Of a stretch of DNA of 64,000 nucleotides, positions 37,506-46,205 are shown piece by piece; position 1 is the stretch's first letter; every line of letters begins with the position of its first letter. Under the pieces are notes generated by a model. That model was not told where the DNA came from, made no database searches, and saw only the letters and a list, made by a program, of their open reading frames with translations. The stretch is from Saprospiraceae bacterium (GTDB taxonomy: Bacteria; Bacteroidota; Bacteroidia; Chitinophagales; Saprospiraceae): positions 124,001 through 188,000 of the forward strand of contig JADKGL010000026.1 of the NCBI GenBank assembly GCA_016722295.1. The letters run 5' to 3'. A program made the translations under genes and the position numbers.

Positions 37506-38378
37506 TTACTTGATTTGTAAAAAAATATCTTGGTTTTTAATAGTTTCTTTTTCAGCTAAATTTATTCTACACTCTCCCACTGCAATCCGCGGCTCAATCA
37601 CCCACTCACGTACATTACCTCTAATATGATGCAAGCCATTTGGAGCTATACAAGGAACTTTTAATTCCTGTCGTACTGGCTCTTCTAATTTTATAATTCT
37701 TTTTGAATTTGAATCTTTAGATGTTTTATAATAATCTAACCAACATTTTTTGCAATCATTCGTCAATTGATATGCATTGTCAACAGAGTCAGAATAATGC
37801 AGAATTAGAGTTCTCTCATATAAATTGGGTAATCTAAATTCCGGATAATAAAGATAGGCAGTATCTGGCTCAATATTCATTTTACCAGAAAAATATTTTT
37901 CTACAGTGAAATAATTTTCCTTTGTTGTTTCTTTTGGGCTTTTGATAATTAAATTTACATTTAAAAACATCTCGAAAACCCTATCAGTCCTCCAAATTGA
38001 ATAATTCATTGCTTGTTCTTGGGTAATTCCTACAATGGGAAATTCAGCAAAACGAAAATTAGTAAGATTCCAATCTTTTATTGAGTAATGCTCTAGATCT
38101 TTATCCCTCCAAATAGATTTATTTGGCAAAGTTGATTTATATTCTAATGAATTTTTTCCAAAGACTCTCTTCGTCCAAACCATATATTCTAACCAGCCAA
38201 TATTACTGATTTCTGTTTGGTCACAAAATAGTTTTTCATTGATTTTAATTCCATTAGGAGGGTTGCAAAAAGTAGCCATCCGATTAGGATTGCATGTAAT
38301 TTGTTTTGAACCAGAACAAGCGAAATGAAGAAAGCTAAGAAAAAGACAGAAAATAAGCATTCTAAACAAAACTAACAT
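37506..38378 (-). CDS. FGE/SUMF1-fold lipoprotein (GldJ/GldK-like fold), short
   Basis: 290 residues from the ATG at 38378 (an upstream in-frame TTG is unlikely). Lipoprotein signal MLVLFRMLIFCLFLSFLHFAC. Elements of the formylglycine-generating-enzyme/C-type-lectin-like fold are visible: LFCDQTEISNIGWLEYMVW, PIVGITQEQAMNYSIWRTDR, FRLPNLYERTLIL and GLHHIRGNVREWV. In gliding/T9SS proteins GldJ and GldK this fold is structural. The segment after GNVREW is only about 30 residues and lacks the usual RGGSW...GFR ending, so the protein is shorter than typical members and may be truncated. Function unknown; the parS-like sites lie just upstream. Confidence 0.7.
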   Translation of the reverse strand: MLVLFRMLIFCLFLSFLHFACSGSKQITCNPNRMATFCNPPNGIKINEKLFCDQTEISNIGWLEYMVWTKRVFGKNSLEYKSTLPNKSIWRDKDLEHYSIKDWNLTNFRFAEFPIVGITQEQAMNYSIWRTDRVFEMFLNVNLIIKSPKETTKENYFTVEKYFSGKMNIEPDTAYLYYPEFRLPNLYERTLILHYSDSVDNAYQLTNDCKKCWLDYYKTSKDSNSKRIIKLEEPVRQELKVPCIAPNGLHHIRGNVREWVIEPRIAVGECRINLAEKETIKNQDIFLQIK

Positions 38379-38454
38379 AGGAATCAACTATTTTAATTAT
38401 TTTGTAAATATAGTTATAGTTAGAAAATGCATATTAAGTATTTTAGCTTACTAA

Positions 38455-38470
38455 AGTTCCACGTGGAACA
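38455..38470. other. parS-like site 1 (ParB-binding palindrome)
   Basis: AGTTCCACGTGGAACA, 15 of 16 positions of the palindrome TGTTCCACGTGGAACA, equivalent to the conserved bacterial parS core GTTnCACGTGnAAC. Confidence 0.8.
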
Positions 38471-38501
38471 ATTAGATAAACCTAAGTATAGTGCTGAACT
38501 T

Positions 38502-38517
38502 TGTTCCACGTGGAACA
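38502..38517. other. parS-like site 2 (ParB-binding palindrome)
   Basis: TGTTCCACGTGGAACA, a perfect 16-base palindrome matching the chromosomal parS consensus. Its centre is 47 bases from that of site 1. parAB are not in this window. Confidence 0.85.
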
Positions 38518-38664
38518 CTACAATGTTATCCATTACAAGTAGCATTCATAGCAAAGTCTCGGAAAAAAGATATAGCACTTATTAAAGTAAAGCTCATTGT
38601 CCTCAAAATAAGATATGATTAAAAATAATAGCTATTTCATTTCCAAACTTTGAAAATACGCTAA

Positions 38665-40176
38665 TTAAAACAACTTATATCTCACACCTAAAATAACTCC
38701 AGACTGCAAGGTATTATGTTTTAAGATATGATCTTTCGTAGTGAGACCAGAAAGGTAATATCTGAATGATGGCTCTATTAATAATCTAAATCTTTGATTA
38801 ATTCTATAATTCAAACCAAAATTAAATAAAGCGCTTACTCCAACATTCTGCTTATAGATATTCGAAACAGCGTCTGTACCATTTCCTAATTTATAATAAG
38901 TTTTGTTCTCATTCTCATAAATAATGCCACTCTGTCTACTGCTAAGATTAAATCCTAACCCAGCATTGGCGGAAAAAACAAAGTCTCTTAACTCTTTTTC
39001 ATATCCAACATAAAAAGGTATATCAAAAAATTTATACGAGTTGTTCGATCTCGAAATAATGTCGCGAGTCTCAATTGTAATTTCATACTTTCCTGTCTGT
39101 TGATTAAATACAGTTTTTGTAATTTCTTCATCTCCAGAATCCCAATCAAAATTCTCTTTTATAACTGAATACATCAACCCACTTCTCAAAGCCAAGCCAT
39201 TTCTAAATACAACACTTCCTCTAACTCCCATACTATAGGACACAGCAAATTTCTCATCACTTGTTCTAAGATCGGCATATTTTTGATGAACTGGATTTTT
39301 TGCAGTAATAGACTTACTTGTTAACTCTGGAGAATAATACAAATCTAAATAATAACGCTTTCTGTCATTTTTAAAAATATTACATCCATCATCTTCATAT
39401 TCATATTTCTTAATTCTCTTAGGCATCTTAGTAGTAGTAGATATTACTGATCCTAATAATGTCGTTGCCTTTGAAATTGAGTTATCTTCCGTATTTTCAC
39501 TTAAAGGAACAGAAAGTAATGCGTTTGCTCCACTTTCATTTTGTAAGCTGCCTGCCGTGTTTGGTTCAATTGTATTTACAAACGTTGAATTAAATTTAGA
39601 TGTACTAATTATATCTGATTGATTTTCAATAAATTGTCTTGTGGTATTTCTATGTTTTCTTGTTTTACTATTAACTTTATCTCCTCTTAAATCTTTCTTA
39701 CTATTTGAAGCTATCCCCTCTTTTGAATGTATAGCTTTAGTTTCTGCTACTACACTAGTATTCTCTTGAGTAGTTTGAAACGATATATCTGAAACCGAAC
39801 CTTCTTTTCCAATTTCATTCTCTCCCGAGCTTAATTTACTATTCTCATTAACCTGTGTAGATTCATTAATTTTGTTGTTATCTTGAGCTATACCATTATT
39901 CTTACGCATTACATTTTGCTCATTTTCAATTGTTTTGTTCTTCTTTGTATTACTGATAGATTGCAATTTGTAAGCTGCAAAGCCTCCTACAAAAATCAAA
40001 CTAAATATTACAAACCATTTTTTCCAGCTTAGACCACCGCCAATTGTAATTCGCTTTTTATCTTCTAATCTAGACTCTATCCCTTTCCACAAATGATCAG
40101 TACCTGTCATTTCATGATCCTTCAGTTTCTGCCGAAACACTTTGTCTAGTAATTCTTCTTTTCCAAAGTTCTTCAT
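38665..40176 (-). CDS. Anti-sigma-like protein fused to an outer-membrane barrel domain
   Basis: 503 residues. Residues 1-50 are charged and cytoplasmic in type (DKVFRQKLKDHEMTGTDHLWKGIESRLED). One membrane segment lies at about 53-69 (WFVIFSLIFVGGFAAYK). A low-complexity Asn/Ser/Thr/Lys linker of ~200 residues follows, then a barrel-like domain from about 270 to the end (YYLDLYYSPEL ... alternating strands ... terminal GVILGVRYKLF ending in Phe). Its start overlaps the ECF sigma gene by 4 bases (ATGA), so it is very probably the cognate regulator, with the sigma factor bound by the cytoplasmic part and the signal sensed at the envelope. Confidence 0.8.
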   Translation of the reverse strand: MKNFGKEELLDKVFRQKLKDHEMTGTDHLWKGIESRLEDKKRITIGGGLSWKKWFVIFSLIFVGGFAAYKLQSISNTKKNKTIENEQNVMRKNNGIAQDNNKINESTQVNENSKLSSGENEIGKEGSVSDISFQTTQENTSVVAETKAIHSKEGIASNSKKDLRGDKVNSKTRKHRNTTRQFIENQSDIISTSKFNSTFVNTIEPNTAGSLQNESGANALLSVPLSENTEDNSISKATTLLGSVISTTTKMPKRIKKYEYEDDGCNIFKNDRKRYYLDLYYSPELTSKSITAKNPVHQKYADLRTSDEKFAVSYSMGVRGSVVFRNGLALRSGLMYSVIKENFDWDSGDEEITKTVFNQQTGKYEITIETRDIISRSNNSYKFFDIPFYVGYEKELRDFVFSANAGLGFNLSSRQSGIIYENENKTYYKLGNGTDAVSNIYKQNVGVSALFNFGLNYRINQRFRLLIEPSFRYYLSGLTTKDHILKHNTLQSGVILGVRYKLF

Positions 40177-40712
40177 AAATACGATTTTTGAAACTTCATT
40201 AATTTATCTTGTAAAACTTTCCTAGCTTTTGCTAATTGAGATCTCGAAGTACTTTCTTCTATATTTAGTATCTCTGAGACCTCTTTATGAGAATACCCCT
40301 CTATTGCATAAAGATTGAATACTATTCTGAATCCATCTGGTAATTCATTAATCATACTCAATAATTCACCTTCTCCCATTGAACTAACCACATCTGGCTC
40401 TACAGATTCTTCTGGTAAAAAATCTGAAGATGCAATCTCGTTTTGGTTACTTTTCTTGTGAAACTTTTTGATGGCATTATTGATCATTATTTTCCTTATC
40501 CACTGCTCGAATGGACCGTCATTCTTATACTGCTCAAGATTGAGGAAAACTTTCATAAAACCATCCTGCAATAAATCCTCTGCCTCCATTCTGTTTTTTG
40601 CATAACGGAGACAAACCGTCATCATCCGGCCTGAAAACCGATCAAATAATGCCTTCTGACAGAACCGATCTGCCAATAGGCAACCATTTATGATTTGATC
40701 CAGTTCCATCAT
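40173..40712 (-). CDS. ECF-type RNA polymerase sigma factor
   Basis: 179 residues with only sigma regions 2 and 4. Region 2 has CLRYAKNRMEAEDLLQDGFMKVFLNLEQY followed by PFEQWIRKIMINNAIKKFHK. Region 4 has LPDGFRIVFNLYAIEGYSHKEVSEILNIEESTSRSQLAKARKVL, the helix-turn-helix that reads the -35. The downstream overlapping gene is its likely membrane regulator. Target genes cannot be inferred from this window. Confidence 0.93.
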   Translation of the reverse strand: MMELDQIINGCLLADRFCQKALFDRFSGRMMTVCLRYAKNRMEAEDLLQDGFMKVFLNLEQYKNDGPFEQWIRKIMINNAIKKFHKKSNQNEIASSDFLPEESVEPDVVSSMGEGELLSMINELPDGFRIVFNLYAIEGYSHKEVSEILNIEESTSRSQLAKARKVLQDKLMKFQKSYL

Positions 40713-40794
40713 TGAACACTTCTTCTTACATTTAGACCCTTTGACTGGTCCATACGCTGCTTATGCTATTGAATAATTTTATAGAAATTTTAAT

Positions 40795-41562
40795 TTAACT
40801 CAATTTCGTAAGAAAATCTTCCAGGATTTCATTAAACTTCTCAGGATGCTCCATCATTGGAGCATGACCACATAAATCAATAAACTCCAATCTTGAATAT
40901 GGCAACAACTCATTAAATTTTTCAGCCACAAAAGGAGGAGTTATAGTATCATTCTTACCCCAAATTAATAAACTAGGTATTTTTATCTTATCCAATTTAT
41001 CAGATAAATTATGACGAATTGCTGATTTAGCTGTGGCTATAATACGAATCGCTTTAGATCGATTATTCACAATCTCAAACACTTCATCCACTAACTCTTT
41101 TGTTGCAATCTTTGGATCATAAAATGTCTCTTCTGTCTTTGCTTTCATAAAATCATAGTCTCCTCTTTTTGGAAAACTATTTCCCATTCCAGACTCAAAC
41201 AAACCCGAACTACCTGTTAATGTTATACTCTCAAGACGATCCAGTTCTTCCAAAGCATATAATAAAGCAATGTGCCCCCCAAGGCTATTTCCTAACAGAT
41301 GCATCTTGTCATAGGACTTATATTTGACAAAATCTTGCAAATGATCTACCAATCCTCCTAAAGAAACATTCAATATAGGTAACTCATAAATAGGCAAAAT
41401 AGGAACAATCACATTATACTTAGTACCAAAATGATTAATTAATCCTTCAAAATTACTCAACGCACCAAATAATCCATGCAATAACATAAGATTCTTTGAT
41501 CCACCTTTCGTCTCTATATATTTAAATTTACCTTCCTCTATTATATCCATTACTTTATCCAA
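40795..41562 (-). CDS. Alpha/beta-fold hydrolase
   Basis: 255 residues (251 if the second Met at 41550 is used). Oxyanion-loop HGLFGALSNF (29-38), nucleophile elbow GNSLGG with Ser93, acid Asp205 in WGKNDTITPP, and His233 in CGHAPMMEHPE form a complete triad. No signal peptide. The family is broad, so the substrate is not predictable. A minus-strand box TATTTTTG at 41580-41573 fits TAnnTTTG and sits better with the start at 41550, so the shorter form may be the real one. Confidence 0.88.
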   Translation of the reverse strand: MDKVMDIIEEGKFKYIETKGGSKNLMLLHGLFGALSNFEGLINHFGTKYNVIVPILPIYELPILNVSLGGLVDHLQDFVKYKSYDKMHLLGNSLGGHIALLYALEELDRLESITLTGSSGLFESGMGNSFPKRGDYDFMKAKTEETFYDPKIATKELVDEVFEIVNNRSKAIRIIATAKSAIRHNLSDKLDKIKIPSLLIWGKNDTITPPFVAEKFNELLPYSRLEFIDLCGHAPMMEHPEKFNEILEDFLTKLS

Positions 41563-41605
41563 TTGGTATACACAAAAATAACAAAATTTCTCTTTTTACA
41601 CTTAT

Positions 41606-42658
41606 TTATTCTTCTACTTGTTTAAGAACGCAATATTTATACCAAAATACAAATGAACTAGACACAAAAAGAATTGCCACAAATTGATGCATTGCACCAA
41701 ATAATAAAGGGATTTTTCCCACACTATATAGCAAAGTAAAAATTCCTAATACTATTTGTATACTAACTAACACAAGAAAAAGTAACGACTCCTTCTTTGA
41801 AACTAAATTTCTTATATAACTAATTATCACAAAAAAAAGCACCAATCCAAAGATACAATATGCTATCGTCCTATGCCAAAATTGTATTATTAAAGGAGCA
41901 ATACTTGATTCTTCGTAAGTTCCCGATAAATATGTAGCCATTTTAAAAATATTTATACTATAAATTGGAACTAATGACTCGTTTATTAATGGCCAAGTTG
42001 GTGCAACTAAAGCAGCCTTCATTCCTGACATTATTCCTCCCAAAAAAAATTGGAAAAAAGAAAGTACAAAAATTATCCACAACATATTTCTTCTAAACAA
42101 TAAAATCCTCTTTTCAATAAAGACATCAATACTTATATAATCTATATAAGTTTTAATCAGCAACAATAACAAAATCATAGCTACACTTAAATGAAAAGAC
42201 AATTTATAAGCATTCACCCAAGGCCGATCTACTAAACCACTAGCTACCATTATCCAACCTAACGATGCAACAATTAGAGCCATTATAATTACCCACAATA
42301 AATTGACAACTAACTTTCTATTCAAATATTTCTTACCTAAAAAATAAATAAATGGGAACAGAAAAACAAAACCCATAATCCTTGCCCAAAGTCTATGAAA
42401 AAACTCCCAAAAGAAAATAAATTTAAACTCATCAATACTCATGCCTTGATTAATCTTTTGGTATTGCGGAGTCTCTTTATACAAACTAAAATAATGGTCC
42501 CACGATGCATCACTCATAGGATAAAAACTACCCATTACAATGTCCCATCTCGTAATACTTAATCCAGATCCTGTAAGTCGTGTAATTGCTCCTAAGACCA
42601 TTTGAATAATGATCATAACTACCCCAACCAATAACCAAATTCGAACCTGTCGATTCAT
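41606..42658 (-). CDS. ctaA: Heme A synthase (CtaA/COX15 family)
   Basis: Converts heme O to heme A for cytochrome oxidase; integral inner-membrane protein. 350 residues with about eight membrane segments. The N-terminus has VGVVMIIIQMVLGAITRLTGSGLSITRWD (helix 1 plus the conserved TRLTGSGLS loop). The heme-ligand His residues appear in FFHRLWARIMGF, LSFHLSVAM, FWHRTIAY and AMHQFVAI. It borders the putative origin region and is transcribed away from it. Confidence 0.93.
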   Translation of the reverse strand: MNRQVRIWLLVGVVMIIIQMVLGAITRLTGSGLSITRWDIVMGSFYPMSDASWDHYFSLYKETPQYQKINQGMSIDEFKFIFFWEFFHRLWARIMGFVFLFPFIYFLGKKYLNRKLVVNLLWVIIMALIVASLGWIMVASGLVDRPWVNAYKLSFHLSVAMILLLLLIKTYIDYISIDVFIEKRILLFRRNMLWIIFVLSFFQFFLGGIMSGMKAALVAPTWPLINESLVPIYSINIFKMATYLSGTYEESSIAPLIIQFWHRTIAYCIFGLVLFFVIISYIRNLVSKKESLLFLVLVSIQIVLGIFTLLYSVGKIPLLFGAMHQFVAILFVSSSFVFWYKYCVLKQVEE

Positions 42659-43032
42659 AATTTTTTACTTTCTGATGCAAAGCTGCACAAATTTTTTGAA
42701 ATAATTTTCAACACGATTTATTACATTATTAATTATATTTAAGTAAATAAAAACTTATTATTATATTATATGGTCAGTGTTGGAAAGTGGATAAATATTT
42801 ATTAGACTTTTTTAGAGTTTTAAACATAATTGTCCACTAAAATTTTACTGATTTTAGAGCGCTTATAAACAAAATAAAATTTTTGTTGAAAAAAAATATG
42901 TTGAAAAAAACGTAAAATTATGAACATTTACTTGTGGAAATATATAGCCTAAATGCTACGTTTTACACTAAATAAAAAAATTAACGTGTCTGAAAAGTAT
43001 AACTTCCTACTTATACATAATAACAGAACGCT

Positions 43033-43041
43033 TTATCCACA
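43033..43041 (+). other. Perfect DnaA box
   Basis: TTATCCACA, the consensus high-affinity DnaA-binding 9-mer, inside the putative origin interval. Confidence 0.75.
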
Positions 43042-43116
43042 AAACAATGATAAAAAATAAATATTTGTATACTTGTAAACCAAAAAATTAAATATAACAA
43101 TATATTGCAATGTTTA

Positions 43117-43124
43117 TAAATTTG
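43117..43124 (+). promoter_or_regulatory. -7 promoter box of the dtd run
   Basis: TAAATTTG fits TAnnTTTG, 75 bases before the dtd ATG; no good -33 element at 19 bases. Confidence 0.4.
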
Positions 43125-43198
43125 CCTTAGTTAAGCCTATTTTTATTGGAATATCATAAAAATAGTTACATTTAATTGATGATTTTATAATTAATCTG

Positions 43199-43651
43199 AT
43201 GAAAGCTGTTATTCAAAGGGTAAGTAAAGTAGAGCTAACAATTGAAGATTGTATTTTTTCATCTATAGATGATGGATTGTTAGTGCTTTTAGGGATTTGT
43301 CATGAAGATACGATCACAGATATTCAATGGTTGAGCCAAAAAATAGTAAACATGCGTATTTTTAATGACGAGAAAGGCTTAATGAATAGAAATGTTATAG
43401 AAATTGTTGGAAAAATAATGGTAGTAAGTCAATTTACTCTGTATGCGAGTACAAAAAAAGGAAATAGACCAGGATTTACTGAAGCCGCATCTCCATCACT
43501 TGCGAATGAACTATATGAGCAATTTTTAGTAGAAATTCAGAAACTTATACCTCAAAAAATAGAAACAGGAAAATTCGGAGCAGATATGAAAATTCAATTG
43601 ATAAATGATGGACCAGTAACGATTATAATAGATACAAAAAATAAGTCCTAA
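43199..43651 (+). CDS. dtd: D-aminoacyl-tRNA deacylase
   Basis: Removes D-amino acids (and glycine from mischarged tRNA-Ala) from tRNA. 150 residues, full length. It begins MKAVIQRVSKVEL and has the active-site motif SQFTLYAST near 80-88, GNRPGFTEAA, GKFGADMKIQL and the cross-subunit NDGPVT near 138-143. First gene right of the putative origin; followed 39 bases later by a MazG-like gene. Confidence 0.96.
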   Translation: MKAVIQRVSKVELTIEDCIFSSIDDGLLVLLGICHEDTITDIQWLSQKIVNMRIFNDEKGLMNRNVIEIVGKIMVVSQFTLYASTKKGNRPGFTEAASPSLANELYEQFLVEIQKLIPQKIETGKFGADMKIQLINDGPVTIIIDTKNKS

Positions 43652-43690
43652 ATCATTTCTATATTTTATCATATTAATATAAAAATAAAG

Positions 43691-44026
43691 GTGAAACAAA
43701 TACAAAAAGAAGTAGACCAATGGATTCAGAATTATGGTGTGAGATATTTTAATGAAATGACCAATTTCACAATTCTCACCGAAGAAGTTGGAGAAATGGC
43801 AAGATATATCAGCAGGATTTATGGAGAACAATCTTTTAAAAATCCGGAGGATGAAATTACTGCAAAAAATAATCTGAAAGACGAAATGGCAGATGTTCTT
43901 TTCGTACTATGTTGTCTAGCAAATCAAATGAATATAGATCTTGAAGACGCAATGAAAGAAAACATGCAGAAAAAAACCCAACGCGACAAATTACGCCATA
44001 TTGCAAATGAAAAACTAAAAGGGTGA
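43691..44026 (+). CDS. MazG-like nucleotide pyrophosphohydrolase
   Basis: 111 residues from a GTG start preceded by AAAG. The all-alpha NTP-pyrophosphohydrolase Mg site is visible: LTEEVGEMARYI (EExxE, about 29-40) and KDEMADVLFVLCCLAN (ExxD, about 63-78). Probably hydrolyses a non-canonical or excess NTP to NMP and pyrophosphate, i.e. house-cleaning; the substrate is not determinable. It overlaps the next gene by 4 bases (GTGA). Confidence 0.88.
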   Translation: MKQIQKEVDQWIQNYGVRYFNEMTNFTILTEEVGEMARYISRIYGEQSFKNPEDEITAKNNLKDEMADVLFVLCCLANQMNIDLEDAMKENMQKKTQRDKLRHIANEKLKG

Positions 44027-44988
44027 AATTAACTTTTGGTAATATACAATTCAAGGTGGCAGTTGCATATTTAACGATTTGTTTTGTCACAATGCCAATT
44101 AGCTATTTTTTTTGTGTAGATAAAACAAAATATGCAAATACTCAAACAGCACAAATCGCACTGAATGATCCAGGGACGAAAGTCTGTATGTATAAAAATA
44201 TTGTGAGAGATAACTTAGATCAATCACAGTTAAATAAATATATTTTTGGCTCAGAAGAAGTTTATTATTTTACTAAAAATGCTCCTGACTCTACTGTCCA
44301 AAACGTTTGTAGAACTTATCTATTTGGAACAGATAAATATGGTCGAGATGTCTATAGTAGGATTGTTATCGCTATGCGATATACTTTATTAGTTGCATTA
44401 TTTTCAGTCATTTTTGCATTACTAATAGGATTAATACTGGGAGCGTGTGCTGGATATTTTGGAGGCAAAATGGATCAATTAATTAATGTCATGATTAATA
44501 TTTTTTGGTCAATCCCAACGATATTGTTGGCATTTGCAGTATTATTTACATTTGGCAGGAACATGGTTAGTATATTTATAGCCATTGCACTAACGATGTG
44601 GAGTGATATTGCAAGACTAGTGAGGGCACAAGTATTATATTATAAACAAATGAATTTTGTTCAATCTGGGATTGCATTGGGCTTTTCACATTTTAGAATA
44701 TTATTCAGTCATATTGTGCCTAATATTATGAATCCTGTTTGGATTTCTTGTGCATCGAATTTTGCCTTAGCTGTCCTTTTGGAATCAGGACTGTCCTTTA
44801 TGGGCCTTGGTCTGCCTGCACCAATTCCAACCTTAGGCAATATTCTCCAAGAACAATATCCTTATGCAATAGCAGGTAAACCATTATTAGCTATAATTCC
44901 ATCAATTGTAGTAGTTTTGCTCATCTTATCTTTTCAGATTATAATAAATCATTTCAGAGATAAGTGGGACGTACGTTTACAATCATGA
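44023..44988 (+). CDS. Oligopeptide/dipeptide-type ABC transporter permease (DppC/OppC family)
   Basis: 321 residues from a GTG overlapping the upstream stop. An N-terminal membrane segment is followed by a periplasmic stretch, the DppC signature HLFGTDKYGRDVYSRI-like sequence (YLFGTDKYGRDVYSRIVIAMR, read in two parts, about 101-121), about five more membrane helices, and the EAA-type loop YKQMNFVQSGIALGFSHFRILFSHIVPNI. The end SGLSFMGLGLPAPIPTLGNILQE is also typical. The partner permease, ATPases and binding protein are not adjacent, so it is an orphan here. Confidence 0.9.
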   Translation: MKLTFGNIQFKVAVAYLTICFVTMPISYFFCVDKTKYANTQTAQIALNDPGTKVCMYKNIVRDNLDQSQLNKYIFGSEEVYYFTKNAPDSTVQNVCRTYLFGTDKYGRDVYSRIVIAMRYTLLVALFSVIFALLIGLILGACAGYFGGKMDQLINVMINIFWSIPTILLAFAVLFTFGRNMVSIFIAIALTMWSDIARLVRAQVLYYKQMNFVQSGIALGFSHFRILFSHIVPNIMNPVWISCASNFALAVLLESGLSFMGLGLPAPIPTLGNILQEQYPYAIAGKPLLAIIPSIVVVLLILSFQIIINHFRDKWDVRLQS

Positions 44989-46205
44989 GTAGAGAAGAAA
45001 ACATATTAAATAAAATGCAAAATGATTTGAGTCTGAAACAGCTTCAGATCACTTCATTATTGAATATTACCCAGGCTATTAATGAAAACCTACCCCAAGA
45101 GGATTTGTATAGTATGTATAAGAATTTTTTATCTTGGGAGCTAAGTATCGAAAAAATTGCACTTTTTATTCGTGACGAAAAGGGGTGGATCCCTGCAGTG
45201 TTACACAATGTTGATGCGTCAAAAGTAAAACATTTACCAGAAGCATTTTTAAAATTTAATAGACTTCATACTGTTAAAATTGATGACGATGAGATATTAC
45301 AACAATTCGAATTTATAGTACCTGTATATCATAAAAAAGAACCAATCGCCTATTCGCTTATCGATGGCGTAAAGCAAGGGACCGACGTTTATAATAACAT
45401 ACAATATATTACATCAATCACAAATATAATAGCTGTAGCCATTGAGAACAAAAGATTGGTTCGTCGACAAATAATACAAGAAAAAGAATTTGAATTTGCC
45501 ACAGAAGTCACGAAAATGTTAATTCCTGAAGTGATGCCATCTGGTAAAAATTATGAATTGGCCAATATTTACATGCCACATTTCAAAGTGGGCGGTGATT
45601 ATATAGATTACATAAAGTTTGGTGAAGAAAAGATCTGTTTTTGCATAGCTGACGTATCGGGTAAAGGAATAGCTGCAGCTATGATTATGGCTAATTTTCA
45701 AGCGTTGGTGCAGAATCTAAGTCAGCAATATAAAGATTTGGAGACTATGGTCATTGCACTAAATGAAATGGTTTTGAAAATCACAAAAGGAGAGAAATAC
45801 CTTACTTTTTTTATTGCATTAGCCGACTTAAAATTAAAAAAACTATATTACGTTAATGCTGGACACATTCCGCCAATTATATGTCAAAAAGGAGTGATCA
45901 AAGAATTGTCTGCTACCTGCACAATCATAGGCCATTTTGAAGAATTACCAGAAATGGATGAAGGTATAATCGATTTGGATGAGGATACAACCTTAATTGC
46001 CTATACTGATGGTGTAATTGATGTGAAAAATTTTTCGGGTGAAAATTTTACAATTAAAATGCTGGGTGAATTGGTGAAATCTAATGTAGAAAAGTCTGCT
46101 ACAGCAATGAGCACTTGTATCATGGATCATTTACTGAACTTTAAAGGAGAAGAAGATGTTCCTGATGATATCGCATTGATAACGTTTAAATATTATAAGT
46201 CATGA
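44985..46205 (+). CDS. GAF-like sensor with SpoIIE/PP2C-type serine phosphatase domain
   Basis: 406 residues from the ATG at 44985, which overlaps the permease stop (ATGA); an earlier in-frame GTG is less likely. An N-terminal coiled segment and a GAF-like domain (about 20-170) precede an RsbU/SpoIIE phosphatase domain (about 195-405). The metal-binding motifs are GGDYIDYI, CIADVSGKGIAAAMIMANF, NAGHIPPII, LIAYTDGVIDVKNFSGENF and VPDDIALITF. Expected to dephosphorylate an anti-anti-sigma (STAS) protein; none is in the window. Confidence 0.9.
   Translation: MSREENILNKMQNDLSLKQLQITSLLNITQAINENLPQEDLYSMYKNFLSWELSIEKIALFIRDEKGWIPAVLHNVDASKVKHLPEAFLKFNRLHTVKIDDDEILQQFEFIVPVYHKKEPIAYSLIDGVKQGTDVYNNIQYITSITNIIAVAIENKRLVRRQIIQEKEFEFATEVTKMLIPEVMPSGKNYELANIYMPHFKVGGDYIDYIKFGEEKICFCIADVSGKGIAAAMIMANFQALVQNLSQQYKDLETMVIALNEMVLKITKGEKYLTFFIALADLKLKKLYYVNAGHIPPIICQKGVIKELSATCTIIGHFEELPEMDEGIIDLDEDTTLIAYTDGVIDVKNFSGENFTIKMLGELVKSNVEKSATAMSTCIMDHLLNFKGEEDVPDDIALITFKYYKS

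Larger units (their letters stand above)
42659..43198. other. Putative chromosomal replication origin (oriC)
   Basis: A 540-base gene-free, very AT-rich interval between divergent genes. DnaA-box candidates: perfect TTATCCACA at 43033-43041 (+); one mismatch at 42786-42794 (-, TTATCCACT) and 43011-43019 (+, TTATACATA). Two-mismatch sites are at 42830-42838, 42933-42941 (-) and 42961-42969. An almost pure A/T stretch at about 42722-42772 could be the unwinding element. Genes on both sides point away, two parS-like sites lie 4.5 kb left, and base skew changes here. dnaA is not in the window, so this is inference from site content and context. Confidence 0.65.
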
